A stretch of 64,000 nt of DNA from Ophiura sarsii (lineage: Eukaryota; Echinodermata; Ophiuroidea; Amphilepidida; Ophiuridae), in assembly GCA_035610835.1 (NCBI GenBank), contig CM069453.1, forward strand, positions 70,124,682 through 70,188,681, in the 5' to 3' direction. The notes under the pieces were generated by a model that worked only from the letters and a program-made list of their open reading frames with translations, did not search any database and was not told where the DNA came from. Below, one piece after another: positions 24,273-35,002 of the stretch (position 1 is the stretch's first letter; each line of letters opens with the position of its first letter). A program made the translations under genes and the position numbers.

Positions 24273-25128
24273 TGCTTCATATTAAAAATTAATTCAAATT
24301 AACTTCTTTCAGAAACTTGAACATTATAAATGACAAAATGAAAACAAGAATTTTCCGTTTAAAGGGAGAGAAAAATTAAATAAATCAATGCAATGTACAT
24401 CACGCTGATATTGATGTGTGAATATTAGCACCATCCCATATGGAGGGAAAAGCATATCAACATTTGGGAAAGTGTTATGATTTGTCAAATTTGTCGTTAC
24501 TACTCAATGTATTTTAGTTTCCAGTTGTTTAAAATGTAAACAGTGCATCATTCTAAACCAACACACACTGCTAGTGTGTTTCCTTTAAACGCATTGCTTC
24601 CACGATGCACTTCAATTGGCATGCTGGTTTCCATAGCAGTTGTCTAGCCATAGAAACATCCTTAAAGAATGTCTACACAATGTCATGTATTGCTTATAGG
24701 ATAATTACTGCATATGTGACGTGATCAAGCAAAATGAGTCACATGTCGGCAGTTTTAAATTGTGATATTTTCCCATCATTTAAAAGCAGGTGGAAATGCT
24801 ACAGTATGGTCCATACCCGCATTAAAATTGAACCATTTTGTTTTTAAGTTATACACAATTCACCAAATAATGAGAAAACAAAAGTAAAACATAAGCATGT
24901 GTTGCTTCTTTTTACCTGTAACTCAAAATCAATATTACAGACATAGCCTATACGACTCATTCCGCTTGATTGTGTCACACATTGTTTGTTAAAAAGGTTC
25001 TGCGATTAATCCAAAACATTTTCACACAGATTTGCATGAGGACTGTAGCCCTGAAGTTCCTAATTCATAACTGATGTTAACCATCATCATAAAACACCAC
25101 TCACACGCAGTGTTATAGTCAATTCGAT
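24273..25128. other. Non-coding stretch
   Basis: AT-rich sequence. No gene, repeat array or paired TIR was recognised. Confidence 0.35.
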
Positions 25129-25325
25129 TACTGTAAAAGCCAATATTTTTGCGTAAAGATATTTTCGCGCATTTTGATATCATAGACATTCGCGAATTGT
25201 GTTTTTTCGCGGGCGACCTTCTGGATGCCCTGCATGACTGTTGAAAACAATATTTTTGCGTGTTATAATTTTCGCGCAAAAAGCGCGAAAATAATACCTC
25301 CGCGAAAATGTCAGCTTTTACAGTA
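25129..25325. mobile_element. Small MITE with CGCGAAA-rich interior
   Basis: TACTGTAAAAGC at 25129 is the complement of GCTTTTACAGTA ending at 25325. The 197-bp interior is packed with TTTTCGCG/CGCGAAAA words and other short inverted copies (AATATTTTTGCG appears twice). If TA is the target duplication, the TIR proper is CTGTAAAAGC. A 118-codon minus-strand frame crosses it and is an artefact. Confidence 0.7.
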
Positions 25326-26440
25326 ATCTGTGGTTTGTCCGTGATATTACACATGTATATGCTTGTTTCAGTGATCAAATGTTACACCTATTTACCACAG
25401 AATGACTTATGTTTGTTTACACAGTCTTCGGTTCTCTTTTAGTGACATGCACGTAAGTGTGCATATCGTGAAATGATGAATCTCATTGGGAGCATGTATG
25501 TCCTTTCACAAGGTTATCCTCAGTAGATAGCATGTTCGTGTAATGCCATGTATAAATGTTTTCAGTATATAGCATACTAACACAATGTTATTGTTAATTC
25601 AACAACTCCCCCATACCTTAAGTACAGTAACAAAGCGTTGTTGATTTGAGATAAACCCACTCTTCATATGCAAATTAATAGGATGGCGAACCTTATTTGG
25701 AAACCATGCATCGATGCAAAATTGTAAACAAACAACAAATGTTCGCAAAATGTGTTCATTTTTTCGCCCGTTTTTTCGGCGTATAAATGCATTTCACTAT
25801 GCGATCCTTAAAGTTGGCAAACAGCTTTATATACCAAAATGTAGCTATCCCTGAGGATAATATTTTTGGCGAGGGCCATATGTCAAGGATCATTCCTAAA
25901 GCCACAATTTTAGCCGAAACGGTCGCTACTCAGCACAAGAGAATCGCCATTTTGTATCATCGCGCGGTGAAATGACATCCCTCAGATCTATTAGGACCGT
26001 ACCACTATTGAAATGGAGGGGTGTGTTTCATTTGATACAAATATTCTGTAAACATTATCAAAATGTGTTATGTAAATTAAATGCATTCTTTATTTAATTT
26101 TTCTCTGAATGTTAAAGGTGGTGTGTGAATAAAATGCTATTTACAAAATATTTTAAATTCCACAATTACTTGCGCAATAATTTGTCTTCTCTAATGTTTA
26201 CCTTTTGTAACCCATCCCATTCAGAAGTTCCCTCGCCCATTTACAGGGAACGAACGATGTCCAAATAAGGGCCTAATTATAATAAAACGTAAACATTTTG
26301 TTCCGTTTTTTAAAGAGCATCTATATTTTTATGTCAAATTAAGCCTATTAAACCACGTTTTTTACTTGTTTTCATCAATTTTCCACAACGATATTCACGT
26401 ATGAATGATGTAAATATGTTTGGTCGTTGTTGAACAACGG
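25326..26440. other. Non-coding stretch with isolated minisatellite remnants
   Basis: CTCAGTAGATAGCATG (about 25519) and TTCAGTATATAGCATA (about 25561) are isolated relics of the TAGATAGC-type minisatellite. A 62-codon frame at 25787-25975 has no domain. No gene is supported. Confidence 0.4.
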
Positions 26441-26585
26441 GGTTCAACAAGGTCTTCGTCGTTGTTTATCTTGAATCGACAACGGTAAGACGGGTTTATT
26501 TTGCTCGGTAGCTGCCCTCGCAAAATAAACCCGTCTTACCGTTGTCGATTCAAGATAAACAACTCCGAAACCTCATTGAACCCCT
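26441..26585. other. Long palindrome with perfect 43-bp arms
   Basis: Positions 26461-26503 and 26521-26563 are exact reverse complements (43 of 43), separated by a 17-base spacer (26504-26520). Imperfect pairing continues outward to GGGGTTCAAC near 26441 and TTGAACCCC near 26583. The arms contain ATCGACAACGGTAAGACGGG. It could be a small fold-back element or a recent inverted duplication. Confidence 0.85.
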
Positions 26586-26924
26586 AATTATACTTTGCTA
26601 TTTTCAGTAGATACCTATATAAAGATATACTACATCATGTCCTTCAAATATGATCCAAGTTTAGAGCATTGAGAACATGTGAAATCAAATTCCTAACTTT
26701 GTTCATCTAACTCTATTCAGTGACGTCAGAGAGTATTCCAACGATGGCACCTTCTTATCACACTGTGATGTAATGCTCTGGCCTAAGTATTTTTCCAATC
26801 AAAGATGAAATCCAATACTTGTGCTTAAAAATGCTGGGTTGATCACAAGAATACACTCTGACGTCACTACACAGAGTTATGTGAATGAAGTACGTATAAG
26901 AATAATAAAATACAAATTGCCCTT

Positions 26925-27545
26925 TCTGTGCCCCTCATGTAAGATCATTACTACATATACCCTTGGGTTATGGGTACTGTTACACTCATAAACTTATGCA
27001 CACATCAAATGAAAGGTATAACCCACCCACCATTGCTGTTCCCCTCATGTAAGATTATTACTACCTATACCCTTGGGTTATGGGTACTGTTACACTCATA
27101 AACTTATGCACACATCAAATGAAAGGTATAACCCACCCACCATTGCTGTGCCCCTCATGTCGTCGCTGTTCTGACATACCGGCACATCTCTTTACTTATT
27201 TCTGTTGTGCTGTGCCAGTATGTCAGAACAGCGACGATGTGTAAGATTATTACTACCTATACCCTTAGATTATGGGCACTGTTGCACTCATATACTTATG
27301 CATATATCAAAGGATAGGTACAACCCACCCTCCATTGATGTGCCCTCATGTAAGATTATTACTACCTATACCCTTAGATTATGGGCACTGTTGCACTCAT
27401 ATACTTATGCATATATCAAAGGATAGGTACAACCCACCCTCCATTGATGTGCCCTCATGTAAGATCATTACTACATATACCCTTAGATTATGGGCACTGT
27501 TACACTCATAAACTTATGCACATATCAAAAGAAAGGTACAACCCA
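26925..27545. repeat. About 109-bp tandem repeat, five to six copies
   Basis: The unit begins CCCCTCATGTAAGATCATTA and contains TACCCTTGGGTTATGGGTAC or CCCTTAGATTATGGGCACTG, then CATCAAA…AGGTA and ACCCACCC. The left and right copies form two sequence subtypes. One copy is split by the hairpin at 27160-27237. Overlapping frames of 62-79 codons in the right half come from the repeat. Confidence 0.88.
27160..27237. mobile_element. 78-bp hairpin inserted in a tandem repeat unit
   Basis: TCGTCGCTGTTCTGACATAC at 27160 is the complement, apart from one mismatch overall, of the right arm ending GTCAGAACAGCGACGA at 27237. Each arm is about 27 bp and the loop about 24. The neighbouring copies of the 109-bp unit lack it, and the flanking words CATGT and ATGTGTAAGA show where the unit CATGTAAGA was opened. 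Confidence 0.75.
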
Positions 27546-27553
27546 CCCTTCAT

Positions 27554-28186
27554 TAGGCAAAAAAAATAATTTGGTTGCCCTTTCCCGACCGACCATAAAT
27601 ATTGAAAAATCTCAGTCGCATTTTTTTTTTTTTCAAAAAAAAAGAAAAAAAAGTTGAATATAAATGCTTACGAGATGGTGAATTACGGTTGCTGTTCATT
27701 TAAAATGTATTGCAGACACATATTCTTAGGCCATACATATTTTATTCCTCTCTAGGAGCTTTTAGGCTGATACTAAACGAGCAGGTACATGACAATCGTA
27801 AACATAACATTTCACCTCACATGTTTCGCTCGATCACCTTGGTGTGTTTCTATTCTATTGGGCATGAACGTTTCTAAGAATTTTAATAAAACACCATATG
27901 CACTACATCAAGTTTATAGATATCTGATTTTTCTGAGTGTGAATTGTTTGTGTAAGAAAAGATTGGTAATGTATGCAAAAGTCATGTAAAATCCCTTTCA
28001 TCTTCCATTTTACAAAAACACTTATATTTCTAAATAAAAACATATCTAATTCACTTGAAAGTGTATTTTTGGCATTCTTTGACATTTAAAAAGAAATTAA
28101 AAAAAAGAAATTAAAAAAAATCGATCTACCGACCCCAAAAAAAATTGAGGTGAAAGGGCAACCAAACTATTTTTTGGGGGGCCTTA
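27554..28186. mobile_element. TIR element with TTTGGTTGCCCTTTC ends
   Basis: The left end (about 27554) reads GGCAAAAAAAATAATTTGG then TTGCCCTTTCCCGACCGACC. The right end (about 28186) is its inverse (ACCGACCCC…GAAAGGGCAACCAAACTA, then GGGGGGCC). The interior has poly-A/T runs and no transposase. The GACCGACC subterminal word links it to the GTTGCCCTC elements at 28448, 59385 and 60171. Confidence 0.65.
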
Positions 28187-28447
28187 TAACAGAAACAAAG
28201 TGTAAAAATAAATTATTACATATTGCACATGACTTAATCTTACGCACATATCAAATATATTTTGTGTTTGATATTTAATATAAAAGTACATATTGCACAA
28301 TAAATCTTACTCTTTGCCTCATTTAAGATCATGTCTAGTTACGCCACATACCAGTGGTATACAATGAACATTTCACAAATACTAGAATTCAATGATAGGC
28401 TTTAGTGGCCTTCTTCAAAGTGCCTTAGGTTTAAGGAATGATGCTGT

Positions 28448-28580
28448 GTTGCCCTCAAGTATTGAGGTCGGGTCCGTCGGTCAATTTTGTGTGTATGGGC
28501 TTTTTTTTATTGCTGAAAAAGATTACCGGCAGACCGTGGTTGTTGTGATTTATGTCAAGACAAAATTGGTAAATGTCAAA
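28448..28580 (+). mobile_element. GTTGCCCTC-family fragment
   Basis: GTTGCCCTCAAGTATTGAGG, then GTCGGTCAATTTT, then GGCAGACCGTGGTTG and GTCAAGACAAAATTGGTAAA. The same words in the same order occur at 60171-60270, and inverted at 59385-59620. It is non-coding. Confidence 0.55.
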
Positions 28581-28949
28581 TTTACTAATGTTCATAGTGT
28601 GATAAAAACTATTATTCAAGCAGAAATTCATTTCAAGCATAAAATAGTAATATTTGTACAATTAGGGTAACATTTTTAAACAATATGACTCTAATTCCAT
28701 TACTATACATTTCACAAAGACTACAATTCAAAGTGTGGGGGGTAGCGAGGGTACCCCCTAGTTATACACATTGCACAATAAATCTTCCTCCTTGTCTCAT
28801 TTAAGATCACATCTAGTTACACTTCCATTGCCATACAAGGAACAATTCACAAAGACTACAATTCAAACATGAGCGGTTTGGGTAGCCATAAAAACACACA
28901 AATGTATCCAGATCATACTCCTTGCCTCGTCAAGATGGCAAATCTACAT

Positions 28950-30005
28950 AACATAATTGATTGCTATCTTCTGAGCATATCTACATAATGTAAAGCATTG
29001 CTATCTCCAGTAGAATGCATTTCTAAATGTAATGTATTGCTAACTTCCTTAGCATATATAATTGCCATCACCCGTATATTGCACTTCTACATAGGCCTAA
29101 TGTAATGTACTGTTAACGTAACTGGATAGCATATCTACATAATTGCCATGTCTAGTAGATAACATTTTAAATATGTATTGCTATCTTGAGTAGATAGCAT
29201 ATCTAAGTAATTCCCATCTTCAGTAGCATTTCTACATAATATGCTATCTTCGTAGATAGCTCATCTACATGTGTATGCAAGCATAGCTACAAATGTATTA
29301 TATGGCTATCTTCATTAGATATATTTCTTACATAATGTATTGTATTGCTATCTTCATTCGATAGCTTTTACACTAATGTAAAGTATTGCTATCTTCATTC
29401 GATAGCTATTTTACATAATGTGACGTATTGCTATCTTCATTAGATAGCTTTTTCACATAACATATTGTATTGCTATCTTCATTAGATAGCTTTTTACATA
29501 ATGTATTGCATTAGATAGCTTTTCTACATAATGTAATGTATTGCTATCTTCATTAGATAGCTTTTTACATAATGTATTGTATTGCTATCTTCATTAGATA
29601 GCTTTTTTACATAATGTATTGTATTGCTATCTTCATTAGATAGCTTTTTTACATAATGTAATGTATTGCTATCTTCATTAGATAGCTTTTTACATAATGT
29701 ATTGTATTGCTATCTTCATTAGATAGCTTTTTTACATAATGTAAAGTATTGCTATCTTCATTAGATAGCTTTTTACATAATGTATTGTATTGCTATCTAT
29801 TTTTACATAATGTAAAGTATTGCTATCTTCATTACATAGCTTTTTTACAAAATGTGATGTATTGCTTTCTTCATTAGATAGCTTTTTTACATAATGTATT
29901 GTATTGCTATCTTTATTAGATAGCTTTTTTACATAATATATTGTACTGTTATCTTCCTTAGATAGCTTTTTTACATAATGTTATGTATTATCTTCAGGGA
30001 ATAGC
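28950..30005. repeat. GCTATCTTCATTAGATAGC minisatellite
   Basis: The unit is about 40-44 bp: TTTTTACATAATGTATTGTA then TTGCTATCTTCATTAGATAG. The core GCTATC…GATAGC is self-complementary. The array is regular at about 29330-29990 and decays leftward into isolated words (GCATATCTACATAA) from about 28950. It shares the TAGATAGC core with the array at 19.7-20.7 kb. Confidence 0.9.
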
Positions 30006-30219
30006 ATACCTCAGTAGATTTGGTTTTGGGTGTGGGGCATAACTGGGGACTGGGTACATGATCAATGTAAAGTAGGTTTTTATAAAGCATGATTTTAAAA
30101 CATAAATAGCTAATATATAATTTGGTCATTACATTTAGAGAGCATCGGGGGACTGGTCTTTGACAGGGCCTTGTCTTTGACCATGCCTGATGCATGAGGG
30201 AACATGAATCGGCCACACA

Positions 30220-30436
30220 CAAAAAGTGGCCAAAGGTGAATTTGAACATGCTTGAGTAGATTGGTCATAATTTGATAACGGAAGCTCCAAAATGGATAGA
30301 AAAATAATCTCATGACACATTAAAGATTGCTGAACATGATTACTAGTATTTCGCAAACAATGTTTATATTTATCATGTCCCAAAACAAAACAAACAAATT
30401 GTGTTTCACATGGGGCACTTTTTGAGACACCCTGTA
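30220..30436. mobile_element. Mariner-type element end, dispersed family copy
   Basis: AAAAGTGGCCAAAGGTGAAT … GGAAGCTCCAAAATGGATAG … ACATTAAAGATTGCTGAACA … GCACTTTTTGAGACACCCTG then TA. The same ordered words occur at about 45705-45922 and about 49150-49310. CACCCTG-TA is the usual terminus of the TA-targeting elements. The left end was not located. Confidence 0.65.
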
Positions 30437-30503
30437 GAAGTCACTAACATGCCAGCTCAACAAACTATCACAAATTGATACAATTGTAAATGATTTCCCT
30501 GAT

Positions 30504-31160
30504 CATATGTGTGGTGGCATGGGAAAACCCTTCACATGGTCATTTTCTAGCAATTTTGTTTTTTTCTTTGGCAGAGAGCTTCATACTCTACTGAGTATAG
30601 GACTGTTTACATTTTTCAGAAATTCCATCTAGAACTACAGTTATAGTATTTTAAAGTCGGCAAGTTTAAACGCAACACTGAAAATTGAAATTGACAATTC
30701 AAAGGTGTACACCAAATCTTTTAAATGCTCTAATAATAATAAAACTACATTGTTATATCACACAGAATAGCTTGTCATATGAAAAGGACTTTTGATATGA
30801 ACCTAGTCTTTTTGCGATATTATTAACAATTGTAAGTTCTACACTTTCAAAATCTTTACAATGCATTGTCGGAATTCACAAGTGGTTACCATGGTAACAA
30901 TGTCATTTTACGTAAACATAGCATTTTACACATAAAATTTGATAAACAAGGTTCAGAAAAGTACTAAAATAAACTTAACATCTGGAATTTTGCATAAAAA
31001 ACTCCTGGAGACTAAAGTTCAAGGTATAATCTCTATCTTGGGACCAAAGTTGGAAAATTGACTTAGAACTCATTTGTTAGAAATATTTTGGTACGACCCA
31101 GATATCTCAATATTAACACTAGCGACTTCCGACGGGTTTTCCTATACCACCACACATATG
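30504..31160. mobile_element. TIR element sharing its core with the MITE at 61-434
   Basis: The 27-bp TIRs at 30504-30530 and 31134-31160 (starting CATATGTGTGGTGG) match at 25 of 27 positions. Directly inside are CTTCACATGGT on the left and GCGACTTCCGAC on the right, the same subterminal motifs as at 61-434. Most of each 24-27 bp TIR differs between the two elements. There is no coding sequence in the 600-bp interior. Confidence 0.72.
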
Positions 31161-32543
31161 AATGCAGATTGTCAACTGTACCATCTGTGTGGGGGAAAGG
31201 GTGAGGGGTCATCCCTTTGTAACTTTTTAAGGTGACAATTTAGTTTACTTTAATTTACTAAATTTTTGAGAACTAAATTGAATTTAGTTCTCAAAAAGCA
31301 GGTATTTTCTGTGTTTACAATGGATCAAATTTCAGACAATTTTTTAGTTTTGAAAAATGGGAGGGGGGGGGCAGTATAATAGAGGAAAACAAATCTTTTA
31401 CAAATAATATTTACAAACAAATAAATTATAAGTGAGCAAATTATTATGATGGACATACATTACTAGTCCTGAAACCAGGTAAGTAAATAAATAAAAATGT
31501 CCTAAAGTGGAGATTTGTTGTTGAAAAAACATCGAAATGTTGGTAAAAGATACACTTTTGCAAATCCCCCCCCCCCCCCACCACCCCTCCCCCCAATAGG
31601 AACACTTTTAACCAAATCCACCCCTTTAAAAACTCTTGGTTGGCCTGTATATCCAATATGAATACTTCACTCCTGATGAACTTTACTTGACCCTAGCACC
31701 TGTAGAATGTTGTCAGCATTATAATAATAACATAATACATAAATAAATACTTTAACAACACCTGTCTCAGTCTCCTATTTCAGGCCTTAAAAATATATCG
31801 TTTGTTTGTCATCCATATCTTGCTTATGGAAAGAGTGGGTAGACATTTCTTTTAGAGATAATTGGCGCAATTACTTAGTTAAAGTAATCACAAAGGCCTA
31901 TAAAAAGTTACCAAAAAAGTTTTATTATTTTGACATGATTTCAAAATGGACAAAAATCCAATCAAGAAATGTTTAAAAAATTTGAATTTGAATTTTTTTA
32001 CAAAACAAAAACCCTTTTCTGGAATTCAGAAAATTAGGTTAGGTATTCTTTTGTGAAGTGAAAATTTAAAAATAAATAAATATTGAAAAACTAGGCGAAG
32101 ACGGTGGATTACACACAAACAATATTTTCTTTTGGCCTATAAAGCATGTACTAATGCAAATCTAGGTATATAATACATTGCACACATTGCACACCTGTCA
32201 CTGACAACAATTGTTTACCTCATTATGGACATTTATAAATACATTAAAAAAATATGTAACAAAATAAGTGATGAACATTTAATATTTGTATGTTTTGTGT
32301 AATTTAATTATAATTCAAATTGAAACAAGGAACAACAGCATCCACCAATAAAACATGAAAAGAATAAAATAATTAAATCTTCAGTATAAAATAAATAATA
32401 TTAATAATAAAATGTTCAAATAAATGTCATGCAGTTTACTGTGTAACATGAACTAGTTTTGTAAGCAGTGCATTTAATTTATACACAATGGTGTTTGTGT
32501 TTACCAAATAAACAAGACAACAAATATAAATGGGACGTGTTAT
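31161..32543. other. Intergenic stretch downstream of the NLR gene
   Basis: It contains poly-G near 31362 and poly-C near 31567-31580, but no gene. For the NLR transcript, the first minus-strand AATAAA I can find beyond the stop codon is at 31921-31926, about 620 bp downstream. It is a possible poly(A) signal. Confidence 0.35.
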
Positions 32544-35002
32544 TTACGTTTGTGTTGGTTTTTGTGAATCAGTGGATTTTGTTGCTGCATTCCTTGATAT
32601 TCTGAGTAGTGACTGTGTTGCATCATGCCAATAGCCAAGCCTAATCTCACATGCCTCTACAGGAATGTCCCAACCTGCAGGAATGGGCTTATCTGCATCA
32701 CGGCGCTCACTTGCAGCTGTCACACATTCCTTAACAAGGGGACTACAATGGGAATCAATAGTGGCATGGATGATCAGGTATGTCAGTCTTACACAATGAT
32801 AGATGTGTGTAAATAATATGTGCAATCCATTATTACCTATATTAGGATTGCCCCTCAAATCCAACTCCTTCAGACATGTCACATTGGGTAGAATATTACA
32901 CAAAGCTGTAATGTGTCCATCATCCAATGAAGCATACCCTAGTGTAAGGGATACAAGGTGAGGTATAATACCACCCATGTGACTAATAGCATCACCTACA
33001 TGAGTATCCTTAAAATCAATGTGTGTAAGTGTCTTGCTAGGAGACTGAGATAAGTGATACAATATAACACTCATATCTAATCTATTGTGTGCATGCCATA
33101 CTACCAATCTAGATAATTTAGACAATGCAGCTATACTCTCACCAAGTTGTGTCATGCTAGAATCAATTGCTACACCTGTGTCATACTCACTGAACCAAAT
33201 GGTAACATCAGATACACTTGGCATGCACCTCAGTGTATCAGATATTACATCCAGTGATGCACAGGTGTGATGAGCAAACTTTACTGTCTGGATATTGCAA
33301 AGTGAACTACCAAGTTTAGATGTCACAAATTGGTGGAATACTGACAGTGTCTGTGGGTTGGTGTTGTCTATGCTCAATTTATTAAACATAATGAGGTGGT
33401 CCCTAAGTGGCTTATTGAGAGCCTCATGGTTAAAGTGACCACATTCATTTAATAAATTGAGCACTGGCAGGATGTTGTATTGTGCTGCATTACCCAATAT
33501 TATGTCATAACCAACCTGAATCTTGCTACACTTGCTCTCAGTACAATACTTAACACAACAAGCTATTGCATGCTTGACAATGTTGACAGCTGCATCATTA
33601 CCTGGGAACTTACTGCACAGTCCACAACAAAATAACAACACTTCCTGCTTACTCAACACCGCATCCCAATTATCTAGAGATTCTAAGAAATTACCTAACA
33701 CATCAGGATTTTTGACTAAAAAATAAGCAGCACAATATTCTTGAAAAGATTTATGCAAAAAAGATACTGATTTTGTCCTTCTTACCCCAGAAATGTGCTT
33801 TTCCTCGATGAGCAACCCCAATTTTACACCAGTATCAGGCCACACACTCAGTTGATTTTGTACAAATATTAGCCTGTCATCCTTGATTCCTTCAAATGCA
33901 ATTTCTCCTATTTTCATAAGTTCATTAGACTCATCTCCATGACTATTTTCCTTGTCACAAAATCTGTCCCAAATTGCGCACCAAAAGTGATAATATAGCT
34001 CTGTTTGTCGCTCAGGTAAATTCTTATTCTGTTGCCATATCCAGCAAATCAACATTAGCATCACAGGTATCTTGGCTAAATTTTCTAGGGTATGATATTT
34101 TTTTAGTTGGTGATACAAGTCTAGTGCCTGACCTTCCATTTCACCATCCCAAACATCTTCATCACAACTAGCTTTGTCACTCACATTCTCACTTGCTCCT
34201 TCAAGGTCTCTTACACTTTCAACTTTTTCATGGAAGAACTTTCTAATGTATTCTTTCACTTTGTCATTAGAAAATCCTTTCAGATTTATGGCAGCGTATT
34301 TTACCTGAACTTTTCCTAAAGATTTATATGGGCGAGATGTTACTATGACGCAACTTGATGGTTGTTTTTTACTGATAAGTAAATTTTCTATGTCATGTTG
34401 TACATTATTTACATCTGATTTTTCAAGCTCTACATGACCTAGAACTGACTCATCCCAACCATCAAGCAGTATCAATATTTTGTGTGGATTGACTTGAATA
34501 TATTTCTCTAAATTAATGCGGTTTACCTTGGTTTGTGGCATTTTCTGAAATACTTCGCCTAACAAACTGCAATCTGACTTTGCCTTAGAATTGCCCCTTC
34601 TTAAACAATGCTTTACATCAATACAAGAATGTAGATCTCTCATTCTGAGATGGAATACTAGCTCAAATTGTTTAAGTTTGGGGTGATTCTGCTGTGACCA
34701 GGAATAAGCTATTTTGGACATCAGGCTGGTCTTACCACTACCTGCATCACCTAGTACTAGAACCCTTTTAGCATACTTATCTACTTTATTTGTATCTGGG
34801 GTTTTTAAAGTTACTAAGTCTTCATAGTAATCTATCTTCTTTGGTTCTGTATCCCTCCTTTCCTTCGTGGCAAGCTCCAAGTCTATGAATATGTCCTCAA
34901 TGTGTTTTGGCTCATCCTCCTCCTCCAGCCATGGCAACAGAGGCAGCTGTCCCATTTCTCTCTTGTAGTGTTCTATCAGCTCACTTTTGAAAGCTTCCAG
35001 CT
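32544..35002 (-). CDS. NLR exon 6: NACHT and LRR regions
   Basis: This exon encodes residues 168-986. The acceptor is TTATTCTAG, and the frame enters through the split codon G|AG. It opens with ELEAFKSELIEHYKRE and MGQLPLLPW, a leader often seen just before the NACHT module. Walker A is VLVLGDAGSGKTSLM, Walker B KILILLDGWDES, and sensor 1 CVIVTSRP. A hydrophobic LKGFSNDKVKEYIRKFF segment fits the NACHT-associated helices. The C-terminal part has LRR-like strands (LTHIDFKD, LVSLTLG, LKELDLRGN). A single large NACHT-LRR exon without stops or shifts suggests a functional gene. An internal ATG at 34955 is not the natural start. Confidence 0.9.

Noticed and set aside
25022..25378. 118-codon minus-strand frame
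   Set aside because: Half of it is the MITE at 25129-25325, and no domain is visible.
28950..30005. Spaced palindromic repeats as a CRISPR array
   Set aside because: The units are uniform tandem repeats without unique spacers, and the genome is eukaryotic.
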